From: DATADW01 sp963733905
GTDB taxonomy: Bacteria > Actinomycetota > Acidimicrobiia > Spongiisociales > DATADW01
DNA: 64,000 bases
Assembly (NCBI GenBank): GCA_963733905.1
Contig: CAVTEU010000007.1
Location: forward strand, 558,001-622,000
Direction: 5' to 3'
Shown: positions 56,687 to 64,000 of the stretch, one piece after another
Layout: each line of letters begins with the position of its first letter
Numbering within the stretch: position 1 is the first letter of the stretch
Notes under the pieces: model-generated
The model's database searches: none
The model's input: the letters and a program-made list of their open reading frames with translations, nothing else
What the model was told of the DNA's origin: nothing
Position numbers and translations under genes: made by a program

Positions 56687-57122
56687 ATGGCGGTCGGTTT
56701 CCAGGTGACTTTCGACGCGGCAGACCCACGGGCGCTTGGCCGGTTCTGGGCGGAGGCGCTGGGTTACGAGGAGGACCAGCCACCAGAAGGGTTTGCCGAC
56801 TGGGAGGAGTGGCTCCGCAAATCGGGGATCCCGGAGGAGTCCTGGAACGACGCCTACGCCCTGAGCGACCCCGACGGCGCTCGGGCCGCGGATCTTCATC
56901 CAGCGGGTCCCCGAGCCGAAGACCGCCAAGAACCGGGTCCACCTCGACCTCAACGTGGGCGGCGGTCTGAGCCGCCCAGTCGAAGAGCGACAGGAGAAGG
57001 TCGACTCCGAGGCTGATCGACTGGCCGCCCTCGGCGCCACTCGCCTACGGGCAGCGGAAGAGAGGGGCGAGTACTGGATCGTCATGCAGGACCCCGAGGG
57101 CAACGAGTTCTGCCTGCAGTGA
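56687..57122 (+). CDS. VOC/glyoxalase-like protein (one frameshift)
   Basis: About 145 aa. FQVTFDAADPRALGRFWAEALGY at the N-terminus and YWIVMQDPEGNEFCLQ at the C-terminus are the paired beta-alpha-beta modules of the vicinal oxygen chelate fold. An extra base near 56879 shifts the frame (expected PRIFIQRVPEPKTAKNRVH). Substrate unknown. ATG 56687 has GGGAGG upstream. The 199 bp before it, up to the NYN start, hold no recognisable gene. Confidence 0.8.
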
Positions 57123-57135
57123 TCTGCATCGTCAC

Positions 57136-57177
57136 TGCCGTCTTCCGTCTTCCGTCTTCCGTCTTCCGTCTGCCGTC
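57136..57177. repeat. Heptad tandem array, six units
   Basis: Six 7-bp units directly after the VOC gene and just before the ilv promoter: TGCCGTC, four TTCCGTC, TGCCGTC. The longest array of the family in the window. Confidence 0.85.
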
Positions 57178-57191
57178 TCAGTATTTGTGCT

Positions 57192-57220
57192 TTGACACGC
57201 TGCCCGGCATCACGCATACT
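57192..57220 (+). promoter_or_regulatory. Promoter of the ilvB leader
   Basis: TTGACA (57192-57197), a 17-bp spacer and CATACT (57215-57220) give a sigma70-like promoter. The predicted start of transcription is about 57227, only about 3 bases before the leader ATG. Confidence 0.7.
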
Positions 57221-57229
57221 GAAAGCCGG

Positions 57230-57259
57230 ATGAAGCAGACCATCCTCGTACTCCCGTAG
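57230..57259 (+). CDS. ilv operon leader peptide MKQTILVLP
   Basis: Nine codons, ATG to TAG, with Ile-Leu-Val-Leu in succession. The peptide has no ribosome-binding site and begins within a few bases of the predicted transcript start, so it would be translated from a leaderless end, as is common in actinobacteria. Stalling at the ATC-CTC-GTA-CTC codons when charged branched-chain tRNAs are scarce would couple amino-acid supply to the downstream hairpins. Confidence 0.8.
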   Translation: MKQTILVLP

Positions 57260-57287
57260 CGCACACGCCGCCGAACGGCGTGTGCGC
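57259..57287 (+). promoter_or_regulatory. Attenuator hairpin 1 (pause/anti-antiterminator)
   Basis: Perfect 12-bp stem GCGCACACGCCG / CGGCGTGTGCGC with a 5-base loop, beginning at the last base of the leader stop codon. A ribosome stalled on the branched-chain codons would sit over its 5' arm. Confidence 0.7.
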
Positions 57288-57293
57288 CTGATG

Positions 57294-57320
57294 CCCTCCG
57301 GAAGCCCCGGAGGGTTTTTT
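57294..57320 (+). terminator. Intrinsic terminator of the ilv leader (attenuator)
   Basis: CCCTCCGG / CCGGAGGG, an 8-bp stem with a 5-base loop, followed by TTTTTT at 57315-57320, 28 bp before the ilvB ATG. A terminator placed between promoter and first gene is the core of an attenuator. Confidence 0.85.
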
Positions 57321-57348
57321 CATCCCCAAAGCCAACCGAGGAACCACG

Positions 57349-59077
57349 ATGAGCACCGGTGCCGACATCCTGATCAGAGCCCTCGAGCACGAGGGGGTCG
57401 ATATCATGTTCGGGGTACCCGGCGGCGCCATCCTCCCCGCCTACGACCCGCATCCTGGCCAGCCCTATCCGCCACATCCTGGCCCGCCACGAGCAGGGCG
57501 CCGGGCACATGGCCGAGGGGTACGCCTGGGCGACCGGCCGGGTCGGGGTGTGCATCGCCACCTCGGGCCCGGGCGCCACCAACCTGGTCACCCCGCTGGC
57601 GGACGCCCTCATCGACTCGGTGCCGCTGGTGGCCATCACCGGGCAGGTCCCCACCCACGCCGTGGGCAACGACGCCTTCCAGGAGGCGTACACCACCGGG
57701 ATCACCATGCCCGCCACCAAGCACAACTACTTCGTGACCGACGTCGAGGAGATCCCCGACATCGTCCACGAGGCGTTCCACATCGCCGCCACCGGACGGC
57801 CCGGCCCGGTGCTGGTCGACGTGCCCAAGGACGTCCTCAACCGCCCCACGACGTGGCGCGAGCCGTCCCCGCTCAACCTCCCCGGTTACAAGCCGACGAG
57901 CGAGGGCCACCCCAAGCGGATCAGGGAAGCGGTCGAGTTGATCGCCGCCGCCCAGCGACCGGTCCTCTATGTCGGCGGCGGTGTGATCAAGGCCAACGCG
58001 CACGCCGAACTTCGAAGATTCGCCGAGCTGGCCGGTGTCCCGGTCACCACCACTCTCATGGGGCGAGGCGCCATCCCCGACGACCACCCGCTGGCGCTGG
58101 GGATGCCGGGCATGCACGGCACCTACACCGCCATCACCGCCCTCCAGAAAGCCGACCTGCTGATCGCCGATCGGGGTCCGGTTCGACGACCGGGTGACCG
58201 GCAACCCAGCCAGCTTCGCCACCGGGGCCAAGGTCATCCACGCCGACGTCGACCCGGCGGAGATCGGAAAGGTGCGGGTGGCGGACATCCCGATCGTGGG
58301 CGACGCCCGGCGTGTCCTCGTCCAGCTGATCGAGGCATGGGGCACCGCGACCGGCACCCGACCGGTCCGAGTGGCTCGAGACCCTGGAGGGCTGGCAGCG
58401 CCGTTACCCCCTCCGCTACGACCAGCGACCCGACGGGCCGATCAAGCCCCAGTTCGTCGTCGAGGAGCTTTACCGCCTCACCGGCGGCGACGCCGTGCTG
58501 GTGGCGGGTGTCGGCCAGCACCAGATGTGGGCCATCGCAGTTCTGGCGTTTCACCGAGCCGCGGCGGTGGATCAACTCCGGGGGGCTGGGGACCATGGGC
58601 TTCGCCGTCCCGGCCGCGATCGGGGCCAAGGCCGGGACGCCCGACGAGCTGGTCTACGCCATCGACGGCGACGGGTGCTTCCAGATGACTCTCCAGGAAC
58701 TGATCACCGCCGCCACCGAGGAGATCCCGATCAAGGTGGGGGTCATCAACAACGGGGCCCATGGGATGGTCAAGCAGTGGCAGAAGCTCTTCTACGGCGG
58801 CCGGCTCTCCGCCAGCCTGCTCGGAGACAAGCTCGACTACCCCAAGCTGGCCGAGGCGATGGGTTGTGTCGGGCTCCGGGCGGAGACCCCCGACGAGGTT
58901 GGTCCCGCCATCGAGAAGTCGCTGGCGGTGGACGACCGGCCGGTGGTGGTCGAGTTCGTGGTCGACCCCGAGGAGATGGTGTTCCCCATGGTCCCCGCCG
59001 GTGGCTCCAACGACGACGTCATCCTCGGGCCCGAAGGAACCGCGGTGGGTGTCGAATCAGCGAGCGATCTGCCATGA
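57349..59077 (+). CDS. ilvB: Acetolactate synthase large subunit (four frameshifts)
   Basis: About 575 aa ThDP enzyme making acetolactate and acetohydroxybutyrate. Catalytic Glu in ARHEQGAGHMAEGYA, VRFDDRVTGNPASFATGAK, and the ThDP motif IDGDGCFQMTLQEL...NNGAHGMVKQWQ are present across the frames. Extra bases near 57451, 58168, 58360 and 58525 each push the frame by +1; length 3n+1 equals four insertions. Amino-acid conservation is intact on both sides of every shift, so the gene is judged functional and the shifts errors. ATG 57349 with CGAGGA upstream. Confidence 0.92.
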
Positions 59078-59083
59078 GTCGAC

Positions 59084-59111
59084 GACGGCAGACGGCAGAC
59101 GGCAGACGGCA
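59084..59111. repeat. Heptad tandem array, four units
   Basis: Four GACGGCA units followed by GCCAGAAG, 6 bases after the ilvB stop. The GCCAGAAG flank matches the ltaE copy on its transcribed strand. Confidence 0.85.
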
Positions 59112-59149
59112 GCCAGAAGACCCGAGTCGGCGCTCGCCACTCGTTCTAG

Positions 59150-59177
59150 GTACTAACGTACTCAGTACTCAAGTACT
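59150..59177. repeat. AGTACT-type element before ilvN
   Basis: GTACT occurs four times at 59150, 59158, 59165 and 59173 (7-8 bp steps), ending in AAGTACTGCGAG, which is identical to the element at 7133-7173. Confidence 0.6.
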
Positions 59178-59194
59178 GCGAGCCGGAGGCTCGC
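59178..59194 (+). promoter_or_regulatory. Hairpin enclosing the ilvN ribosome-binding site
   Basis: GCGAGCC-GGA-GGCTCGC is a perfect 7-bp stem that ends directly at the ilvN ATG. The GGAGG Shine-Dalgarno (59185-59189) lies in its loop and 3' arm, so folding would hide it. Confidence 0.6.
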
Positions 59195-59703
59195 ATGATG
59201 CACCACATCCTTTCGGTCATCGTCGAGGACAAGCCGGGGGTGCTGGCGCGGGTCTCTTCGTTGCTGGCGAGGAGGGGGTTCAACATCCACTCGCTGGCGG
59301 TGGGGCCGACCGCCGAGGAGGGCATGTCGCGGATGACCATCGTGGTCGATGCCCCCGAGGTGGAGCAGGTGAAGAAGCAGCTCCACAAGCTGATCAACGT
59401 GGTCCGGATCTCCGAGTTCGACCCCGAGTCGTCGGTCGAGCGGGAGATCATGCTGGTGCGGGTCGCCAGGCCGTCCGGGCAAGAGGGGCGAGATCCTCGA
59501 GATCGCCGCCATCTTCAAGGCCGTGGCGGTGGACGTCGGGCCGGCGTCGATCAGCCTTCCAGATCGCCGGGGAGCCCGGCAAGGTCAACGACTTCCTGGA
59601 TCTGGTCAGGCCCTACGGGATCGTCGAACTGGTCAAGTCGGGACGGATCGCGGTGGCCCGAGAGCCGAAGGTCAAGGCCGGCCAAGCTGCGGGCGGTCAG
59701 TGA
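59195..59703 (+). CDS. ilvN: Acetolactate synthase small (regulatory) subunit (two frameshifts)
   Basis: About 169 aa. The N-terminal ACT domain (LSVIVEDKPGVLARVSSLLARRGFNI) binds valine for feedback inhibition of IlvB; the C-terminal part has ILEIAAIFKAVAVDVG and EPGKVNDFLDLVRPYGIVELVKSG. Extra bases near 59480 and 59559 interrupt it, matching length 3n+2. An AGTACT-type element and a ribosome-binding-site hairpin separate it from ilvB. Confidence 0.92.
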
Positions 59704-59727
59704 ACACGGAGAGCGAGGCTGAGCGAA

Positions 59728-60736
59728 ATGGCAACCATCTAGTACGACGGCGATGCCGACCCGTCGATCATCCGCGACCGCAGGGTGGCGGTGATCGGGT
59801 ACGGCAGCCAGGGGCATGCCCATGCGCTCAACCTCAACGAGTCGGGAGTCGAGGTGACGGTCGGGCTGAGGGCAGGGTCGGCCAGCGCAGGCCGCCGCCG
59901 AGGAAGCCGGGCTCGCGGGTCACCACGCCGGCCGAGGCCGCTGCGTCGGCGGATCTGGTGATGCTGCTCGTCCCCGATCAGCACATGGGCGACATCTACC
60001 GGGCCGACGTCATGCCCAACCTCGACGCCGGCGACGCCCTCTTCTTCGCCCACGGGTTCAACATCCACTTCGGTGAGATCGAGCCGCCGGAGGACGTCGA
60101 CGTTGCTGATGGTGGCGCCCAAGGGACCCGGGCACCTGGTGCGCCGCACCTATACCGAGGGATCGGGGGTGCCCTGCCTGCTCGCCGTTCACCAGGACGC
60201 AACCGGCAAGGCCCAGCGATCTCGGCCTCTCCTACGCCTGGGGCATCGGCGGGACCAGGGCCGGGGTGCTGGGGACGACCTTCGACGAGGAGACCGAGAC
60301 CGACCTGTTCGGCGAGCAGGTCATCCTCTGCGGCGGCGTGTCGCCGCTGATCAAGGCCTCGTACGAGACCCTGGTCGAAGCGGGATACCAGCCGGAGTCG
60401 GCCTACTTCGAGACGCTCCACGAGTTGAAGCTGATCGTTGACCTGCTCTACGAGGGCGGGCTCTCCTGGATGCGGTACTCGGTATCGGACACCGCCGAGT
60501 ACGGCGACTACACCCGGGGCAACCGGATCGTCACCGACGAGACCCAGGCCGAGATGCGCAAGCGTCCTCGAAGAGATCCAGTCCGGCGCCTTCGCCAACG
60601 AATGGATGGCCCAGGCCGGGAGGGCGCACCGTTCCTCCTCGAGAACCGCGCCGCCGACCGCAAGCAACCCATCGAGCAGGTCGGCCGCGAACTGCGCCAG
60701 ATGATGCCATTCATGACGCCCCAGGATGCTCCATGA
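59728..60736 (+). CDS. ilvC: Ketol-acid reductoisomerase (frameshifts and one in-frame TAG)
   Basis: About 335 aa class I enzyme converting acetolactate to dihydroxyisovalerate with NAD(P)H. The Rossmann loop GYGSQGHAHALNL, VAPKGPGHLVRRTYTEGSGVP and the metal-binding ETDLFGEQVILCGG are visible. Codon 5 is TAG (59740-59742) where Tyr is expected (MATIYYDGDAD). Extra bases near 59887, 59915, 60105, 60217 and 60563 and one loss near 60620 move the frame. The deduced protein is otherwise conserved throughout, so errors are likelier than decay. Confidence 0.88.
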
Positions 60737-60849
60737 GCATCGCGGCGTGGGTATTGGTGCTGAGTATTCTGGCGCTTACGGCCGGGCGCGAGCTGACCCG
60801 GCCTCCACCTACTCACCCAATACGGAGCGAACGCAGTGACGACAGCTGA
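60733..60849 (+). CDS. Small leucine-rich ORF, possible leuA leader peptide
   Basis: 38 codons from an ATG overlapping the ilvC stop (ATGA) to TGA at 60847-60849 inside leuA. The start MSIAAWVLVLSILAL is rich in Leu, Val and Ile codons. It could be a leader peptide or a small membrane peptide; local sequencing errors lower confidence. Confidence 0.35.
   Translation: MSIAAWVLVLSILALTAGRELTRPPPTHPIRSERSDDS
60751..60823 (+). promoter_or_regulatory. Nested stems upstream of leuA
   Basis: Outer arms GTATTGG (60751-60757) and CCAATAC (60817-60823) enclose inner arms GGCCGGG (60780-60786) and CCCGGCC (60797-60803). The structure ends 12 bp before the leuA GTG; no T-run follows. Confidence 0.4.
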
Positions 60850-62373
60850 TCATCTTCGATACCACGCTGCGCGATGGGGAGCAGGCGCCGGGGATCGCCC
60901 TGACCCCGGACGAGAAGCTGGCCATCGCCCATCAACTGGCGCGGCTGCGGGTAGACGTCATCGAGGCCGGGTTCGCCGCATCGTCCGACGGCGACTTCGA
61001 GGCGGTCTCCCGGATCGCATCGGAGGTGAAGGGCTCGGTGATCGCCTCGCTGGCCCGGGCCCATCCCGATGACATCGACCGCGCCTAGGACGCCGTCAAA
61101 GCACGCCGAGAAGCACCGCATCCACGTCTTCATGTCCACCTCGCCGATCCACATGGAGAAGATGCTCCGGCATGACCCCGGACGAGGTGATGGCGGCGTC
61201 GGTCGAAGGGGTCCGCCGGGCTCGGGGCTACACCGACGACGTCGAGTTCTCCCCCCAGGACGCCACCCGCTCCGACCCCGAGTTCATGATCGCGGTGTGC
61301 CGGCGGGCGGTCGAGGCCGGGGCCACCACCATCAACATCCCCGACACCGTCGGGTTCGCCACCCCGGCCGACTTCGTCGAGCTGATGCGGCGGGTGTTCA
61401 ACGAGGTCAAGGGCGACCGCGATGACGTGATCATCTCGGTCCATTGCCACAACGACCTCGGGTCTGGCGGTGGCCAACTCGCTGTCGGCGATCGCACGCC
61501 GGGGCCCGCCAGATCGAGGGTGCCATCAACGGGATCGGCGAGCGGGCCGGCAACACCTCGATCGAGGAGGTCGTCATGGCGGTCAAGACCCGCCAGGATG
61601 CCTTCGGGGTCGAGCTGGGGGTCGACACCACCCAGCTCTACGACACCTCGCGCCTCGTGGCCCGGCTCACCGGGTACCCGGTGCAGTACAACAAGGCGGT
61701 GGTGGGGCGCAACGCCTTCGCCCACGAGTCGGGGATCCACCAGCACGGTGTGCTCCGCGACCCGCGAGACCTACGAGATCATGGATGCCGCCGCCGTGGG
61801 CCAGACGGCCGCCCAGATCGTGCTCGGCAAGCACTCCGGCCGGGCCGGGTTCGCCGACGCCCTGGCCCAGCATCGGCGTCACCCTCGACGACGAGGCCTT
61901 CGTCCGGGCGTTCGACCGGTTCAAGCAGCTGGCCGACCGCAAGATCCAGATCGGCGAGGAGGAGTTGCGCGCCATCGTCGAGGACGAGGTCGAGGAACCG
62001 GAGGACCGGGTGCGGCTCGTGTCGCTCCATGTCGTTCGGGGGCAACGAGGTCACCCCCACCGCCGACGTCCAGGTCGAGATGGACGGGACGGTGCAAAAG
62101 TTCCGGGGCGAGGGCGACGGGATGATCCACGCCGCATTCGCCGCCCTGCGCCTCGCCTTCGGGTCCGATGCCCGTCTGGTGGACTACCGGGTGGAGCCGG
62201 TCACCGCCGGCGCCGACGCCATGGCCGAGGTCAACGTCGTGGTGCAGACCGACGGCGCCACCTACCGCGGCCACGGCGTCCACACCGACGTGGTCGAGGC
62301 ATCGGCCGAGGCTTTCTGCACCGCCCTCAACAAAGCCGCCCGGCGCATTCCTTCGGTCCCCCCGCAGGGGTGA
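60836..62373 (+). CDS. leuA: 2-isopropylmalate synthase (eight frameshifts and one in-frame TAG)
   Basis: About 512 aa. Condenses acetyl-CoA with 2-ketoisovalerate, the first leucine-specific step. FDTTLRDGEQAPGIALTPDEK, the metal-binding VHCHNDLG, INGIGERAGNTSIEEVVM and AFAHESGIHQHGVL identify it, and a C-terminal leucine-sensing domain follows. Extra bases near 60844, 61101, 61171, 61463, 61498, 61762, 61871 and 62028 each shift +1; TAG at 61086-61088 stands where a conserved-type Trp or similar residue is expected. Length 3n+2 equals eight insertions. GTG start. Confidence 0.88.
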
Positions 62374-62377
62374 GGGC

Positions 62378-62396
62378 CCCGCTGCGGAGCAGCGGG
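62378..62396. terminator. Hairpin after leuA
   Basis: CCCGCTGC-GGA-GCAGCGGG, a perfect 8-bp stem 5 bases after the leuA stop. No T-run, but position suits a terminator. The rest of 62397-62564 is C/G-rich with a second near-palindrome near 62473-62491 and no gene seen. Confidence 0.5.
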
Positions 62397-62564
62397 TAGG
62401 GGGGCTGCCGAACTCCCTACGATGCTCGACACGGGCTCTCGCACCTATGGGAGTGAACCAGCCCCCCTCCCCCGACGCCTTCGGCGCCGGGTACTCCCCC
62501 CGCCGGGGGAGCGAATAGTTGTGAGAGCGCCGCTGCCTGTTTCGTCCCCGTCGGGAAGAAAGGC

Positions 62565-64000
62565 CTACGGGCAACTGACCAGGTCTGGTGTCGGGGAGGT
62601 AGCGCTCGCACTCTTCCTGCGGTGAGGGTCCTGGTCACCCTGCTCTCGGCCAGGTCGATCATCCGACCTGGGTCGAGGAGGAAGGTCCGCACCACGTGGC
62701 CTTGTTCCATGTTGCCGTCGACGTAGAGCAGTTCGCCATCCGGCCCGAACGCCACCGGACGAGGCACGTCGGGCGTCCTGGCCAATTCGTGAAGCACCTG
62801 GCCGGTGTGGATGTCCCAGAGCCGTATGTTCGGGTCGTGGGCCACCGTGACGAGAACCCCGTCCGGTCCAAGAGCTATTTGTCCCACCCCGCCGCTGCCC
62901 ACCTCCTCGAACATGACCATGGCCTCCTCGACCGATGCGCCCGCCACCAACGCTTCGACATCCACCACCCAGGCATGGCCGTTCTGCCCTCCAGTGGCGA
63001 GGTATTGCCCAGTGGGGTCGAATGATATGGACAGCGGGATCTCGCCTTCCTCTTCGAAAGAGATCTCGGCGACCATTTCACCGGTGACCATGTCGTGGAT
63101 CTCGACCTGATAGAAGCTGACGTTGACCGCCAGATAGCGGTCTGCTTCGAAGACCCCGGGCGGGTTGAACAGCGCATTGCCCACCAGCCCCCGCTCGCCC
63201 AAGTCGAGCAGCACTTCCCCGGTGAGGACATCGATCACCCTCGATCGCAGGTCGATATCGGCAGCGACGTTTTCGGGTGAGCACTGCGGCAACAGGGATG
63301 AAGCCTCGCCGCCATCGAGCACGAGCATCGCCCCGTCGCTGCTGAACCCCTTTGGCCAGACGCATGGGGGAAGTTGGTCGACCGGTTCGCCGGTTGTCAT
63401 GTGCTCGATCGACGCTTCGGGGAGCGGTTCGCCCGTGCCGGGGACGAGATCCGGCGGGATCACGGCGAGCAACCGCCAGTCCGGGCTCACCGGTGCCGGG
63501 AGAAACCAGTTCATCGCCCCGTCTACCGAGCCCAGGATTGCGCCGCTGCCGGATGCGTACCGGGTGATCTTGCCACCGCCCGTGGTGACTGCCACCTCGC
63601 TGCCGCTCGGAGACACGACCATGTGACGGGTCCCGGGGAGGACGAGATGTTCTGTCCGGAGTCGATGGGAATCACACCCGAACCCACCGGCCCGGCAGGT
63701 GTGATGTCCCAAATCCGGGTTCCTCCGGCGAGAGGGGCGCTGTAGAGCCGGTCACGGGTGGGGTCGAAGGCGACGTCGTTCACGGCGCCGGGGTGTCCGG
63801 CCAGGGTCATGATCTCGGATCCGTCTTCCAGGTCGAGCACCGTGATCACTCCCCCGGTCCCGTAGGTCGCCACCCAGCCACGGGCCGGGTCAACCTCCGG
63901 AAGTTCGGTTCTGTCTGAGCTCCATAGGAGCGATTTCGACTCGAGGTCCCAAACCTGGGTATCGGAGCCCACCAGCACCAACCGGCCACCTACCGGGTCG
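62565..64000 (-). CDS. WD40-repeat beta-propeller protein, C-terminal part (three frameshifts)
   Basis: At least 478 residues with several WD-type repeats, such as GHPGAVNDVAFDPTRDRLY, LSISFDPTGQYLATGGQNGH and DPNIRLWDIHTGQVL. The C-terminus LAESRVTRTLTAEECERYL is typical of WD40 tails attached to large actinobacterial regulators or ATPases (from memory), but the N-terminal domain lies beyond the window, so the function is open. One base is missing near 63640 and extra bases sit near 62608 and 62586; the inferred stop is TAG at 62565-62567. Confidence 0.75.

Noticed and set aside
57349..62373. Programmed ribosomal frameshifting in the ilv-leu operon
   Set aside because: About 20 sites in four genes, mostly simple homopolymer length changes without shared slippery sequences or downstream pseudoknots; also seen in unrelated genes.
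57349..62373. ilvB-ilvN-ilvC-leuA as pseudogenes
   Set aside because: All catalytic motifs and family length are kept, the upstream attenuator is intact, and length modulo 3 is explained by insertions alone in three genes and by insertions plus one loss in ilvC.

Overview
The window is high-GC bacterial DNA that reads as an actinobacterium, plausibly of the Acidimicrobiia type. The class is inferred from gene content only. Support comes from MraZ, SepF, Wag31/DivIVA-like and YggT genes around ftsZ with no ftsA, a DUF3040 protein, a luciferase-like F420-type enzyme, meso-DAP-type MurE, frequent GTG/TTG starts and widespread 1-4 nt stop/start overlaps. No rRNA, tRNA, prophage, insertion sequence or CRISPR array was found.

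Layout. 1-6.2 kb: pfkA, rluD, lspA, a DksA/TraR-like gene and ileS. 6.2-24.2 kb, minus strand: a division and cell-wall (dcw) cluster transcribed mraZ-rsmH-ftsL-ftsI-murE-mraY-murD-ftsW-murG-murC-murB-ftsQ-ftsZ, followed by pgeF, a SnoaL-like gene, yggS, sepF, yggT and divIVA. murF is missing from its usual place between murE and mraY. 24.3-34.1 kb: a lone NuoF-like flavoprotein, an HNH nuclease, a MoxR-DUF58-transglutaminase operon, a MerR regulator and small membrane or accessory genes. 34.1-38.5 kb: a type II fatty-acid cluster (fabD-fabH-fabG-acpP-fabF). 38.5-50.2 kb: ADP-ribosylglycohydrolase, threonine aldolase, glucan phosphorylase, then a long minus-strand run (phosphoesterase, SRPBCC, ArsA-like ATPase, ROK kinase, YkvA-like, LLM oxidoreductase, AlaC-like aminotransferase, quinone oxidoreductase). 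50.2-62.4 kb: branched-chain amino-acid synthesis, with ilvD on the minus strand and ilvB-ilvN-ilvC-leuA on the plus strand, separated by a SatD/membrane pair, type II NADH dehydrogenase, a NYN nuclease and a VOC protein. The right end holds a WD40-repeat gene that leaves the window.

The most informative regulatory region is the ilvB leader (57192-57348). It has a consensus-like promoter, an almost leaderless nine-residue leader peptide reading MKQTILVLP, a perfect 12-bp hairpin and an intrinsic terminator, which is the layout of a branched-chain amino-acid attenuator. Two further candidate control elements lie in the operon: a hairpin that buries the ilvN ribosome-binding site, and a leucine-rich small ORF with nested stems between ilvC and leuA.

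Several intergenic repeat families are visible. They are 7-bp tandem arrays (GACGGCA type, usually exactly four units; and GTAGGTG type), AGTACT-rich elements, a twin 12-bp inverted-repeat element upstream of ilvD, and a duplicated palindrome-bearing element upstream of ndh.

Sequence quality matters for reading this window. About 35 single-base frameshifts interrupt otherwise well-conserved genes. Most are +1 insertions in or beside short homopolymers, and about 20 fall within 57.4-62.4 kb together with two in-frame TAG codons. Reading each gene across the shifts restores family-typical proteins, so these are most likely sequencing or assembly errors rather than pseudogenes. Coordinates given for such genes span all the frames.
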